A DNA stretch of 20,940 nt from SM23-32 sp964434535 (GCA_964434535.1 CAYSWA010000039.1:1-20940), one strand, 5' to 3'; positions 7,980-16,502 are shown, numbered from the stretch's first letter. Notes: generated from the sequence alone by a model not told the origin. Made by a program: numbers and translations.

Positions 7980-9110
7980 TCACGCCCCATCGGTGACCTC
8001 CCCGGCGCCTGCGATGATCACGGCGCTGTTGACCCCGCCGAACCCCGCGTTGACCGAAAGCGCCGGCGCGTCCGGCGGCAGCTCGCGCGGTCCGAGGCTG
8101 ACCCATCCCGCGGCATCGTCGTCCGGCGCCTCGAGCCCGACCGTCGGCGGGGCGACGCCTTCGGCGAGCGCGTGCGCCGCCACGAGCGCCTCCAGCAGCC
8201 CCGCCGTGCCCATCGTGTGGCCCGTGCCGCCCTTGACCGAGTAGACGGGCAGGCGCGCCTCGCCGAAGACGCGCCGCAACGCCTTCATCTCCATGGCGTC
8301 GTTGTAGACGGTGCCCGTGCCGTGCGCGCAGATCGAGCCGATCCGGCCGGGCGCCAGGCCCGCCGAGCGGAGCGCGGCCCGGATGGCCAGCGCCAGCCCG
8401 CCGCCGTCGCGGGACGGGCCGGTCATGTGGTTGGCGTCGGCCGAGAGCCCCCAGCCCAGCAGCCGCGCAAGCGCGGGCCGCCCCTCGCGCCGGGCCCGCT
8501 CGGGGCTGATCAGCACGACGCCCGCCACCCCTTCGCCGAGCGTCAGGCCGTCCCGGTCGCGGTCGAACGGCCGGGCCGGCCGGGGCGAGAGCGCCATGAG
8601 CGTGGAGAAGCCGGAGAAGACGAGCTCGCTGACGGCATCGCAGCCGACGACCAGCGCCGCCTCGATGCGGCCGGCGCGCATCATCTCGCCGGCCCGCGCC
8701 AGGGCCGCCGCCGAGGAGATGCAGGCCGCCGAGACGACGGCTGCCGGTCCCTGCGCGCCGGTCAGCTCGCGCACGACGGGCAGCAGCTTCGCCGGGCGGC
8801 TCGCCTCTGCGTCGGCGCCGCCGTCGAGCAGCTCCACCTCGCCCGTGGTCGTGGCCAGCAGCACGGCCGCGTCGGTGGGCACGGCCGGCGCCATCCGCCG
8901 CAGCAGCGGCCCGAGCATGCCCATCAGGCGGCTGCGGCCGTCGGGGGCGAGTTCCGGCACGAGCGCGGCCTGGTCGCTGACGAACCGGGCCGCGTTGAAG
9001 CCGTCCGTCGCGCGGATGGCCGAGCGACCGGCCAGCAGCCCCTCATAGCAGGCCGCCGTCCCGTCGCCGTAGGGGCTCAACATGTCGGCGTGGGTGATGA
9101 GCGGGTTCAC
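7980..9110 (-). CDS. Beta-ketoacyl-ACP synthase (KS2)
   Basis: 376-residue condensing enzyme with a complete catalytic set: Cys130 in VSAACISSAA, His263 in CAHGTGTVYND, Lys293/His298 in VKGGTGHTMGTAG. The N-terminus is atypical: NPLITHADMLSPYGDG replaces the usual ITGxG opening, and the protein is about 30 residues shorter than FabF. This suggests a specialised KS, perhaps for the first condensation (compare ApeR-type KS) or for a particular chain length. GTG start at 9110 overlaps the thioesterase stop (GTGA) and has GGGGAGGG just upstream. The following gene is a Cys-less KS-like protein that may be its partner. Longer in-frame reading to 9293 only crosses the thioesterase gene. Confidence 0.9.
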   Translation of the reverse strand: MNPLITHADMLSPYGDGTAACYEGLLAGRSAIRATDGFNAARFVSDQAALVPELAPDGRSRLMGMLGPLLRRMAPAVPTDAAVLLATTTGEVELLDGGADAEASRPAKLLPVVRELTGAQGPAAVVSAACISSAAALARAGEMMRAGRIEAALVVGCDAVSELVFSGFSTLMALSPRPARPFDRDRDGLTLGEGVAGVVLISPERARREGRPALARLLGWGLSADANHMTGPSRDGGGLALAIRAALRSAGLAPGRIGSICAHGTGTVYNDAMEMKALRRVFGEARLPVYSVKGGTGHTMGTAGLLEALVAAHALAEGVAPPTVGLEAPDDDAAGWVSLGPRELPPDAPALSVNAGFGGVNSAVIIAGAGEVTDGA

Positions 9111-9598
9111 GTGCCCTCCCCGAACTCCCCGCTCCGCCAGCTCTCCCGGCAGCGCTCCAGCAGCGGAGGCGAGGCCACCAGGGGCACGCCCCCGTCGGTG
9201 ACGAACATCTGCACGGTGTAGCCCGAGGCCGCGAGCGTGCCGTCCTCCTTGCGGATCTCGTACTCGATGTCCATGCGGGCGCCTTCGTTCCATACCATGC
9301 GCCCGACGATGGTGACCTGCTCGCCGAGGAAGACCGAGGCGAAGTAGTCGACGTGGAACTGCACCACCGGCGCGCGGAGCCCGGCCTCGCGGAACTCGGC
9401 GTAGCTCATCCCGCAGCGCCGGCCGAGCGCCTCGTTGGCCTGCTCGAAGTAGCCGGCGTAGCGCCCATGCCAGAGCACGGCCATCGCGTCGACCTCGCTG
9501 AAGGCGACGTGCCGCCTCAGGCGGACCGTCACCGGCTGCGGCGCGCCCGGCTCCCGCGCGAAGTAGTCGCCGCGCCTGCGCCTCGGCACCGAAGGCAT
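9107..9598 (-). CDS. 4HBT-type acyl-ACP/acyl-CoA thioesterase
   Basis: 163-residue hotdog protein of the YbgC/FadM (4-hydroxybenzoyl-CoA thioesterase) type. The active-site stretch is FSEVDAMAVLWHGRYAGYFE: Asp37 is the catalytic acid, His44 and Tyr47 are family-conserved. It releases acyl chains from an ACP or CoA, either as the product step or as an editing enzyme. I chose the ATG at 9598, four bases after the preceding stop, since an upstream in-frame ATG at 9667 would extend into the dehydratase gene. A thioesterase in this position is usual in aryl polyene clusters (compare ApeK). Confidence 0.86.
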   Translation of the reverse strand: MPSVPRRRRGDYFAREPGAPQPVTVRLRRHVAFSEVDAMAVLWHGRYAGYFEQANEALGRRCGMSYAEFREAGLRAPVVQFHVDYFASVFLGEQVTIVGRMVWNEGARMDIEYEIRKEDGTLAASGYTVQMFVTDGGVPLVASPPLLERCRESWRSGEFGEGT

Positions 9599-9602
9599 CT
9601 GC

Positions 9603-9995
9603 TCAATCCCCCCTGGCAATGTCCGAAGGCTCGACGAACAGGACGGCCTGCGCCACCTTCCGGTCACCGCAGCAGAGCCGGGCTTCGAGCCGGAGCGGAG
9701 GATCGCCCCCCGCCACGCTGCCCTGCACCTGCACGCAGTCCCCGGGCGCGACGGGCGAGAAGAACCTGGCGAACTTCAGCCCCGTCATCCGCAGCGGCCG
9801 CCCGAGCGCCTCACCGCCCGCCAGCAGCGCCACCGTCAGCATGCAGACCCCCGGCAGGACGGCCCCGCCGGGGAAGTGGCCCTGGAAGCCGGCGAAGTCC
9901 GCCGCGAGGGTGAACTCGCCGGCGAAGCTCCCCTCGCCCTCCGCGCCGCACTCGATCGTGAGGGCCTCTCTGAGTTGCCGCCGGATCGTGCTCAC
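9603..9995 (-). CDS. FabZ/ApeI-like hotdog 3-hydroxyacyl-ACP dehydratase
   Basis: 130 residues with the FabA/FabZ signature GHFPGGAVLPGV (about 39-50), containing the catalytic His and the substrate-tunnel Pro/Gly residues. It would dehydrate 3-hydroxyacyl-ACP to the trans-2-enoyl form. Without an enoyl reductase in the window, repeated ketoreduction and dehydration would leave a conjugated polyene. GTG start at 9995 overlaps the lipoprotein gene stop (GTGA). Length is slightly short for FabZ (usually about 145) and close to ApeI-type proteins. Confidence 0.87.
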   Translation of the reverse strand: MSTIRRQLREALTIECGAEGEGSFAGEFTLAADFAGFQGHFPGGAVLPGVCMLTVALLAGGEALGRPLRMTGLKFARFFSPVAPGDCVQVQGSVAGGDPPLRLEARLCCGDRKVAQAVLFVEPSDIARGD

Positions 9996-10696
9996 TGCGC
10001 GGGCGCCTCGTCGCTGAAGGGCTCGACGTCGAACGTCACGTCCCGCGTGCGCACGATCAGCCGGTAGCGGCCCTCGCGGTTGTGCAGGACGATGCCGCCG
10101 GGGTGGACGTAGCCGTCCGGGCCGGCGTACTCGTAGAAGGCGACTTCCCAGCGCCGCCGCCCTCCGGCGATGAAGCGCTTCTTCAGCAGCAGCAGGCCGG
10201 GGCCGCCGAAGACGTATTCCATGGCGCCGTCCGGACGGCTCTGCCGGAAGATGACCCGGTCCTTCAGCACCTGCGCTTCGGCCCCCGGGGGGGGCACCAG
10301 GTCGAAGGCGATGCGGCGTATGTCGGCGGCGACGCGCTCGGTGAGCTCCTCACGCTCGGCGAACTCGGGCATGGCCCGGCGCAGGTAGTTGCCCTCGGCG
10401 TCCCCGCCGATGCTGAACAGCGGGACGCCGATGTGGTTCAGGCAGAGCGCTTCGAAGCGCCGCTCCGCCCGGTCTACCCGCGTGTAGCCGAGCACGGCGA
10501 TCTTGCGCCAGAGGAAGCGGAAGATCAGCGTGTCCTCGGTCTCGTAGCGCTCGGGCAGCCGGGCGGCGAAGCCGTCCCTCACCTCGGCAGGCGTCACGTC
10601 GCCGATCGGCACCATCTGCGGGCGCTCGAACGGGGCGCTGTAGCAGCCGCAGAGGGCCACGACGAGCAGCAGGGCGACGGGGCGCGCGCTTCTCAT
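9992..10696 (-). CDS. DUF3261-type outer-membrane lipoprotein
   Basis: 234 residues beginning with a short lipoprotein signal: basic start MRSARP, hydrophobic core VALLLVVAL, and lipobox LCGC with Cys18 as the predicted lipidated residue (Cys16 also lies in the signal). The body is rich in beta-strand-like segments (DTLIFRFLWRK, ALCLNHIGVPLFSI, AFDLVPPPG). A DUF3261 lipoprotein next to MMPL and LolA-like genes is a standard arrangement in aryl polyene clusters, where the three are thought to move the product to the outer membrane. The ATG overlaps the MMPL gene stop (ATGA). The domain name rests on context plus general resemblance. Confidence 0.78.
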   Translation of the reverse strand: MRSARPVALLLVVALCGCYSAPFERPQMVPIGDVTPAEVRDGFAARLPERYETEDTLIFRFLWRKIAVLGYTRVDRAERRFEALCLNHIGVPLFSIGGDAEGNYLRRAMPEFAEREELTERVAADIRRIAFDLVPPPGAEAQVLKDRVIFRQSRPDGAMEYVFGGPGLLLLKKRFIAGGRRRWEVAFYEYAGPDGYVHPGGIVLHNREGRYRLIVRTRDVTFDVEPFSDEAPAQ

Positions 10697-13089
10697 GGCG
10701 TGACTCCTTCGCCCGCGGGCACCTTCAGCAGCGAGCAGACGCCGGGCACGGCGAGGATCGCCGCCAGGTAGCCGGAGAAGACGCCGACCACCAGCGTCAG
10801 CCCGATGGCGAACAGCGCCGGGTGGCTGGCGAAGATCAGCACCCCGGCGCCCATCAGCGTCGTGGCGGCCGAGAGGGTCACCGCCTGCCGCGTCGGGGCC
10901 AGGACGGATCGCCCCTGCGCCCAGCCATGGGCCATGAAGATGCCGTAGTCGATGCAGAGCCCCACCACGACGATGCCGGCCATCATGTTGGCGATGTTGA
11001 TCGCGAGGCCCGTCCAGACCATCGCGGCGAAGAGCCACAGTGCGCCCGTGGCGGCCGGCACCAGTGCCGCCGCCGCCATGCGCAGGCTGCGCATCAGCGT
11101 GAAGGTCACCAGCAGGATCAGCACAAGGGCCGTCCCCGAGATGCGCACCACCTCGTCGCCGACCGAGCGGGCGAGCGTGGCGGCGAGGGCCTGGCGCGAG
11201 ACGATGAAGGCGCCGGGCACCCCGGCGGCGGCCGCCGTGGCGGCCTCGACGGGCGTCGGCGCGTCGGGAAAGAACGACATGAACCAGTAGCCGCCCTCGT
11301 GCTGCTTGACGAAGCGGTCCTCGATCTGCGCGAAGACGGCGCTGCCCTCCGGGCGGTCCCGCACGGGCAGGTCTGCCTCCAGTATGCGGAAGAACGGGGC
11401 GAACGCGTCGTCGGAGAAGCCGTACTCGGAGGCGGCCTCGGTTACGCGCTCCCGGACGAGGCGGCGGCGCTCGGCCGTCCAGAACCCGCGCCAGCGGGCC
11501 AGGTTCTGCGCGCGCGTGGCGCCCGAGGGCCAGATCGAGGCGAGGCTGATGACCGACTCCCCATCGAGCGCGTCGGCCAGGCGGCCGTGGAGGGCGTCGC
11601 TGCGGCGGGCGGCCTCCCCGTAGGACTCGCCCTCGGCCACGGCGATGGCCCTGGCCGCGCTGCCCCCGCCCCAGAGCTCGCGGAAGCGCTCCTCGGCCTC
11701 CAGGACCTCCGGCTCCGTGCCGTCCAGGTTTGCCAGCCCCGTGTCGACCCTCAGCCACGGCGTGAACGCCGCCGCCGCCACCAGCGAGGCCAGGAAGACG
11801 AGCGCCCACCGGCGCGAGCCCTTCGGCGCGGATGTGCCCACGGCTCCATTCGCCGGCCCGGCCCGCCGCACCAGCGAAGGCAGCAGCACGACGGCGCTGA
11901 TGATGGAGAGCACGATGCTGATGATGGCCAGGATGGCGAGCTGCCTGTAGCCGGGGATCGCCGAGAGGAAGAAGGCCACGAAGACGCACAGCGTGGTCAG
12001 CCCGCCCATGGTGACGGGCTTGATGATGCCGCGCACGGCGCGGTAGGGGTCGGGCCGCCGCCGCACGGCCACGTAGACGTGGATGCCGTAGTCCACGGCG
12101 ATGCCGGCCATCACGGCGGCGAAGCCGGCGATCAGGTAGGAGAGCTGGCCGATGATCAGCCGCGTCACGCTCATCGAGACCAGGATGGCGATGGCCGGGA
12201 TCAGGAAGATGATGGCCGCCCGCACGTCGCGGAAGATGCCCAGGAACAGAACCAGGAAGCCGATCGAGGCCGCGCTGAGCGTCAGCAGGATGTCCGAGCG
12301 CAGCAGCCTCTCGTTGCTGACGGTGTGGAGGTGCCCGCAGACGATCTGCGCCGTGTATCCCGCCGGCAGGCCCGCGCAGGCATCACGGAGCATGTCCACC
12401 AGCCGCCGGGCGCCGAGGCCGTCGGTGACCGGCACGTTCGTCTCTGTCAGCAGCAGGCCGTGCCGGCCGTCGGGGTGGACCAGGTGGCCGTGCTCGGCCG
12501 TCAACCGGTAGCCGAACGCCTCGGGCAGGCGGCTCAGGCGCTCCAGCAGGCCGGCGCTCAGGCCGAGCGGGTCGCGCCGCAGCACCTCCTGCACGAACGA
12601 GCCCTCCGGCCGCAGCAACCGCACGTAGCACTCCCGGACGCGCCGGCGGACCTCCTCGGGCGAGATGCGCTCCCGGAGCTCCTCGGCGTCGAGGGAGCCG
12701 ATGAGCTGGGGCGCGTGATCAAGGATGAAAGTCAGCTCCCCCATCATGGCCTCGCCGCCCGGGAAGCTGACGACCCGCCGGACCATGGGCGAGGCGCGGA
12801 GCTCGGCGGCGAGCTCCTCCATCCGGGCGGTCAGCGCGGCGGTGCCCTCGGAGCCTTCCGGGGCGGCGACGCTGATGGCCACCTTGTCGGCGAAGTCGGC
12901 CTCGTGCAGGAACCTGACCGTGCGCCGCGCCGTGCTGCCCTCGGGCAGCATGATCTCCAGCCCCCCGTCGAACCGCGCGAACCCCAGCCCCAGGGCGGCG
13001 AGCGCGGCGATGAGCGCCAGGCCCGCGCCGATGGCCAGGGGGTGACGGCAGAGCCCCCGGAAGCAGGCTTCGAACCGCCCTTCAGTCAC
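10693..13089 (-). CDS. MMPL/RND-superfamily lipid exporter
   Basis: 798 residues with the duplicated RND architecture. One N-terminal membrane helix (about 16-37) is followed by a soluble domain of about 210 residues, five or six helices (from LTLSAASIGFLVLFLGIF through the SIVLSIISAVVLLPSLV segment), another lone helix near ALVFLASLVAAAAF, a second soluble domain, and a final helix bundle. Conserved loops around GIAVDYGIHV and GLCIDYGIFMAHG carry the membrane Asp residues expected for proton coupling. It belongs to the predicted exporters (COG4258, HpnN-like) found in aryl polyene and hopanoid clusters. GTG start at 13089 overlaps the LolA-like gene by eight bases. It probably extrudes the lipid-linked product into the periplasm. 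Confidence 0.9.
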   Translation of the reverse strand: MTEGRFEACFRGLCRHPLAIGAGLALIAALAALGLGFARFDGGLEIMLPEGSTARRTVRFLHEADFADKVAISVAAPEGSEGTAALTARMEELAAELRASPMVRRVVSFPGGEAMMGELTFILDHAPQLIGSLDAEELRERISPEEVRRRVRECYVRLLRPEGSFVQEVLRRDPLGLSAGLLERLSRLPEAFGYRLTAEHGHLVHPDGRHGLLLTETNVPVTDGLGARRLVDMLRDACAGLPAGYTAQIVCGHLHTVSNERLLRSDILLTLSAASIGFLVLFLGIFRDVRAAIIFLIPAIAILVSMSVTRLIIGQLSYLIAGFAAVMAGIAVDYGIHVYVAVRRRPDPYRAVRGIIKPVTMGGLTTLCVFVAFFLSAIPGYRQLAILAIISIVLSIISAVVLLPSLVRRAGPANGAVGTSAPKGSRRWALVFLASLVAAAAFTPWLRVDTGLANLDGTEPEVLEAEERFRELWGGGSAARAIAVAEGESYGEAARRSDALHGRLADALDGESVISLASIWPSGATRAQNLARWRGFWTAERRRLVRERVTEAASEYGFSDDAFAPFFRILEADLPVRDRPEGSAVFAQIEDRFVKQHEGGYWFMSFFPDAPTPVEAATAAAAGVPGAFIVSRQALAATLARSVGDEVVRISGTALVLILLVTFTLMRSLRMAAAALVPAATGALWLFAAMVWTGLAINIANMMAGIVVVGLCIDYGIFMAHGWAQGRSVLAPTRQAVTLSAATTLMGAGVLIFASHPALFAIGLTLVVGVFSGYLAAILAVPGVCSLLKVPAGEGVTP

Positions 13090-13729
13090 CCGGCCGCACC
13101 TCCCAGACGTCCTCGGGGACCGGCTCGTTCAACGTGGTGTCCAGGAAGCGGATTTCGGTCACGTCGCCGCTGCTCTCGCGGATCGTCAGCTCCTCGATGT
13201 AGCGCTCGTCCTGGCGGAAGGCGACGCGGACGCTCCCGATGACCTCTCGCATCGGCGAGTCTTCCGGGGGCACGAACCGCAGCACGTAGGGGTCGGCCTG
13301 CTCGACGGTCACCTCGTAGCGGCCCCGCAGCTCGGCGTAGTCGCCGCTGAACCAGGTGGTCAACTGCTGGAAGGCGTTCTTGAAGGAGAGGTTCTTGTCC
13401 AGGCGCAGCCTCTGCACCTCGTCGGTGTCCTCGTCCCACTGCGCCAGTTCGGGGCCGATGATGACCATCGAGCAGCGCACGGGTTCCTCGACGTGCCAGG
13501 CGATCCGGCCGGGGTTCTCGACCGCCAGGCGGCCCTTGACGATCATCTTGTGCTTGAACATGGCGAGCCGCTTCTCCTGCACGAAGCGGGCCTGGACGGT
13601 GCGCACCTCGCCGAGCTTCTCTTCCAGGCGCTCGATCACCTCGGTGCCCCGCTCCGGCGGGGCCTCGCCGGCGAGGGCCGCCAGCGCGCACCAGGCGATC
13701 AGCGCCGCGATGCAGGGCAGGCTCCTCAT
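13082..13729 (-). CDS. LolA-like periplasmic lipoprotein/lipid carrier
   Basis: 215 residues with a clear signal peptide (MRSLPCIAALIAWCALAALA, cleavage probably near residue 20). The mature part shows the LolA fold pattern: VQARFVQEKRLAMFKHKMIVKGRL, then PGRIAWHVEEP, and an ending on FLDTTLNEPVPEDVWEV. True LolA chaperones lipoproteins across the periplasm; copies in aryl polyene-type clusters are thought to carry the cluster's lipid product. ATGA overlap with the upstream radical SAM fusion gene; MMPL exporter follows directly. It is called LolA-like, not the housekeeping lolA, because of this context. Confidence 0.88.
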   Translation of the reverse strand: MRSLPCIAALIAWCALAALAGEAPPERGTEVIERLEEKLGEVRTVQARFVQEKRLAMFKHKMIVKGRLAVENPGRIAWHVEEPVRCSMVIIGPELAQWDEDTDEVQRLRLDKNLSFKNAFQQLTTWFSGDYAELRGRYEVTVEQADPYVLRFVPPEDSPMREVIGSVRVAFRQDERYIEELTIRESSGDVTEIRFLDTTLNEPVPEDVWEVRPGD

Positions 13730-15207
13730 GGATTCTCGCCCTCCCCGCTGCTTTGCCAGACGGTCACCTCGCCCCGGGCGATCTCACGGCCGCCGCGATA
13801 GACGGTGCCGGCCACCAGGCCGAACTCGCCGAAGCGGGCGACCTTGCGCACGCTGATCTCCAGCACGTCGCCGGCCCGGGCGGGGGCGAGCACCTCGAAG
13901 CCCCTGGCCCCGAGCAGCATGCCGTGCCCGTTGCCGTCGCGCGAGCCCGGGTGGAAACCGTTGAGCGCCGCCGCCGACTGCGCCACCATCTCCACGTGCG
14001 CCGCCTCCTCCAGCAGGCCGTCCCGGCCGACAAGCAGGCCGTCCTCGGGCACCGTGGCGCGCACCCGCGCGCAACGCTCGCCGGCCGATAGCAGCTTCTC
14101 CACCAGCAGCATCGGCGGGCGGTGGGGCATGTAGCGGGCGGCGTCGGCGGGCAGGCGCTCGATCGCGGCCCCCGCATTGCGCCAGCAGAGCGGGTCGGCC
14201 GCCAGGTAGTCGCCGGTGAGCTGGTAGGCGGCGCCGCGGCATCCGTAGCAGCCGCCGGCCTTCTCGCACGAGGCGCACGGCTCCTTGATGTGGTCGGGGA
14301 AGTCGCGCAGGTTCTCCAGCACCTCGCTGGCGGCCAGGATCTCCCTGAGGGGCTGCTGCCGCACGTTGCCCAGCGGGATGGTGACGCCGACGCAGGGCAT
14401 CACCGTGCCGCTTGAGGTGATCAGGCACGAGAACCGGTGGCGCAGGCAGCTATTGCCCGCCAGGGGCGGCTGGGGCTCCCAGTGCAGGCCGAACTCGTCC
14501 CTGTCGATGCGGGCCAGCTCCTCCAGCAGGCGGTGCTGGCGCTCCGAGGAGGCGTTCAGCCACTCGCTGCCCACGGCGCGGCCCTGGGGCGTGATCATCT
14601 CGACGTAGGGCTCGATGCCCTCCCGGCGCAGCCAGCGCCACAGTGCCGGAAGCTCCTCGATGTTCTGCTCGCAGATGATCGTGCTCACCGCCAGGCGCTT
14701 GCCCGGCGCCGGGTAGCCGGCCGCGCGCAGGTTCGCCAGCGCGGCCTGGATGATGGAGTAGGCGTCCTCGCGGCCGGCGAGCTTGTTCTGGAGGTCGCGG
14801 TCGAACGTGTTCATCTTCAGCGCGACCGCCACGTCGCGCTGGAACATGAAGCGCGCGTTCTCCGAGGTCATGCCGGTGCCGTTGGTGAACAGCTCGACGG
14901 CCATCCCCTCGCCCCGGATGAACGCGACCCTCTCCCGGATCTCGGGATACAGCATCGGCTCGCCGCCGAGGATGATGACCTTCCGCGCGCCGAGCTCCTT
15001 CGCCTGGAGGAGCACGTCCTCCGCTTCCCGCGCGGTCATGTCGGCCGGCTCGTCCACGCCGGCGTGGTAGCAGTAGGGGCAGCGGAAGTTGCAGGTCAGC
15101 GAGAACTCGATCTCGACCGACAGCAGGCCGCGCCGCTCCACGGCCGCCGCGACCTCCTCGGGCGGGAAGGCGAAACCGCTGGCCGGGTCAGGGCAGCTAC
15201 AGCTCAC
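13726..15207 (-). CDS. Radical SAM/SPASM enzyme fused to a hotdog dehydratase domain
   Basis: 493 residues in one uninterrupted frame. Residues 30-250 are a radical SAM core: cluster Cys39, Cys43, Cys46 (LTCNFRCPYC) and the GGEP motif at 81-84. Residues about 254-341 carry a SPASM-type auxiliary cluster region with Cys254, 261, 272, 311, 314, 320, 323 and 341. Residues about 358-490 are a hotdog domain opening YMPHRPPMLLVEKLL (His362) like the ApeP/COG4706 3-hydroxyacyl-ACP dehydratases. GTG start at 15207 forms a GTGA overlap with the ligase and has GGAGGG five bases before it. It may dehydrate an ACP-bound intermediate and also modify it by radical chemistry. The start region has two further Cys (3 and 5). 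Both domain calls are strong; the coupling of activities is inference. Confidence 0.9.
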   Translation of the reverse strand: MSCSCPDPASGFAFPPEEVAAAVERRGLLSVEIEFSLTCNFRCPYCYHAGVDEPADMTAREAEDVLLQAKELGARKVIILGGEPMLYPEIRERVAFIRGEGMAVELFTNGTGMTSENARFMFQRDVAVALKMNTFDRDLQNKLAGREDAYSIIQAALANLRAAGYPAPGKRLAVSTIICEQNIEELPALWRWLRREGIEPYVEMITPQGRAVGSEWLNASSERQHRLLEELARIDRDEFGLHWEPQPPLAGNSCLRHRFSCLITSSGTVMPCVGVTIPLGNVRQQPLREILAASEVLENLRDFPDHIKEPCASCEKAGGCYGCRGAAYQLTGDYLAADPLCWRNAGAAIERLPADAARYMPHRPPMLLVEKLLSAGERCARVRATVPEDGLLVGRDGLLEEAAHVEMVAQSAAALNGFHPGSRDGNGHGMLLGARGFEVLAPARAGDVLEISVRKVARFGEFGLVAGTVYRGGREIARGEVTVWQSSGEGENP

Positions 15208-16502
15208 GATTCCCTCCGATCCACGAAGCGCATCGGTTTGCGGTACTGCGGCGAGAAGACCTGCTCGCGCACGACCGAAACCGGCTCGACGACCACTTCC
15301 GGCCGAACGCGCAGATGGGCCGATAGCCGCTCGGCGATCCGCCCGGCGTCCCACTCCCCGTCGCTGACCGCCACGTGCACCGTCACCCTGTCCGCGAGCG
15401 CCTCGCCCCCGCGCACCTCGACGAAGTGCTCGACGATGGCCGGGATCCTCGCCAGGGCCGAGGCGATCGACTGGGGATAGAGGGTGGTGCCCTTGTACTT
15501 CATCATCTGCTTCTTGCGCGCCAGGATCGGGCCGAGGCGCGGCGAAGTCCTGCCGCAGGAACACGGCTCCGTCATCAGGAAGCTCAGATCGTCCGTGCGG
15601 AACCGGATCAGCGGCATGCCCTCCACGCCGAGCGGGGTGACCACCACCTCGCCCATCTCGCCCGGCGCGACCGGGCGCCCGGCCTCGTCAACCACCTCTA
15701 CGATGCCGAGCTCCGGCAGCAGGTGGCCGCCCCGGCGGGCCGTGCACTCGCAGAACGTGGTCACCGTCTCCGAGGAGGCGTAGGTGGAGTGCACGTCGGC
15801 GCCCCACAGCTCCCTCAGGGCCCGGGCCGCCGGCAGCGGGGCCAGATCGGCGTCCCGGACCGGCTCACCGATGCAGAGGAGGCGCCCCACCGACAGCGCG
15901 TCGGGCCCGAGGCCCGCCGCCGCAACGTGCTCGCCGAGCTTGACCAGGAAGGACGGCACGCCGACGATGACCGTCGGACGCATCCGGCGGATCAGGGCCC
16001 GGTGGCCGTCCATCGTGCCGTGCCCGCTGCGTATCGCGGCCGCCCCCACCGCGCGCACGCCGAGGAAGTAGGCCAGCCCGGCCACGAAGCAGCGGTCCAT
16101 CGTGCAGGTCAGCAGCACCACGTCGTCGGCGGTCAGGCCGGCCGACAGGAAGGACTGCCGCTCGTTGTAGGCCAGCCGCTCCAGGTCGGCCTCGCTGTAG
16201 GCTATCCGCGTCGGTGGGCCGGTCGTGCCCGAGGAGAGCACCACGTCGACCACCTCGCGCATCGGCACGGCCAGGAACTCGTCGTTGCGCCGGCCCAGCT
16301 CCTCCTTGCCGGTCAGGGGCAGCGAGGCCAGGTCCTCCAGGACGAAGGTCTCCGGCTCGACGCCGACCTCGGCGAGCACTTCGCGGTAGTAGGGAGAGTT
16401 CGCCGCGCAGTGCGCCAGGTGCTCGCGCAGGAGCGTCCCCTGCACGCGCCGCACCTCGGCCGGCGCCGCGAAGGCAAGCTCCTGGTGCTCGGCGTAAGTC
16501 AT
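15204..16502 (-). CDS. PaaK-like AMP-forming carboxylate ligase
   Basis: 432 residues of the adenylate-forming superfamily, phenylacetate-CoA ligase (PaaK) type. Visible motifs are the ATP loop SSGTTGPPT at 90-98, YASSETVTTFCEC in the A5 region, FRTDDLS (A7-like), and KYKGTTLYPQSI before the C-terminal subdomain. A Cys-rich pair (CEC and later CSCG) occurs in PaaK relatives and may bind zinc. It activates a carboxylic acid and loads it on an ACP or CoA, probably the starter unit, as the ApeH ligase does in aryl polyene biosynthesis. ATG at 16502 overlaps the acyltransferase stop (ATGA); an in-frame ATG farther upstream only lies inside that gene. No ammonia-lyase is visible nearby. Confidence 0.88.
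   Translation of the reverse strand: MTYAEHQELAFAAPAEVRRVQGTLLREHLAHCAANSPYYREVLAEVGVEPETFVLEDLASLPLTGKEELGRRNDEFLAVPMREVVDVVLSSGTTGPPTRIAYSEADLERLAYNERQSFLSAGLTADDVVLLTCTMDRCFVAGLAYFLGVRAVGAAAIRSGHGTMDGHRALIRRMRPTVIVGVPSFLVKLGEHVAAAGLGPDALSVGRLLCIGEPVRDADLAPLPAARALRELWGADVHSTYASSETVTTFCECTARRGGHLLPELGIVEVVDEAGRPVAPGEMGEVVVTPLGVEGMPLIRFRTDDLSFLMTEPCSCGRTSPRLGPILARKKQMMKYKGTTLYPQSIASALARIPAIVEHFVEVRGGEALADRVTVHVAVSDGEWDAGRIAERLSAHLRVRPEVVVEPVSVVREQVFSPQYRKPMRFVDRRES
15212..15217 (-). promoter_or_regulatory. Ribosome binding site fixing the start of the radical SAM-hotdog gene
   Basis: GGAGGG on the minus strand, four to five bases before GTG 15207. It lies within the last codons of the AMP ligase gene and makes the GTG start (GTGA overlap) far more likely than the upstream in-frame read-through. 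Confidence 0.65.

Noticed and set aside
9992..11989. A 665-codon frame ending in the DUF3261 lipoprotein.
   Set aside because: All but the last 234 codons are out-of-frame reading of the MMPL gene; the lipoprotein signal begins exactly at ATG 10696 in an ATGA overlap.
10822..13242. An open frame of about 806 codons on the plus strand opposite the MMPL gene, and many other long plus-strand frames across the window.
   Set aside because: They are antisense shadows caused by high GC: their translations are low-complexity strings of His, Arg, Gly, Ala and Gln with no domain, while the minus strand has complete families with overlapping starts and stops.
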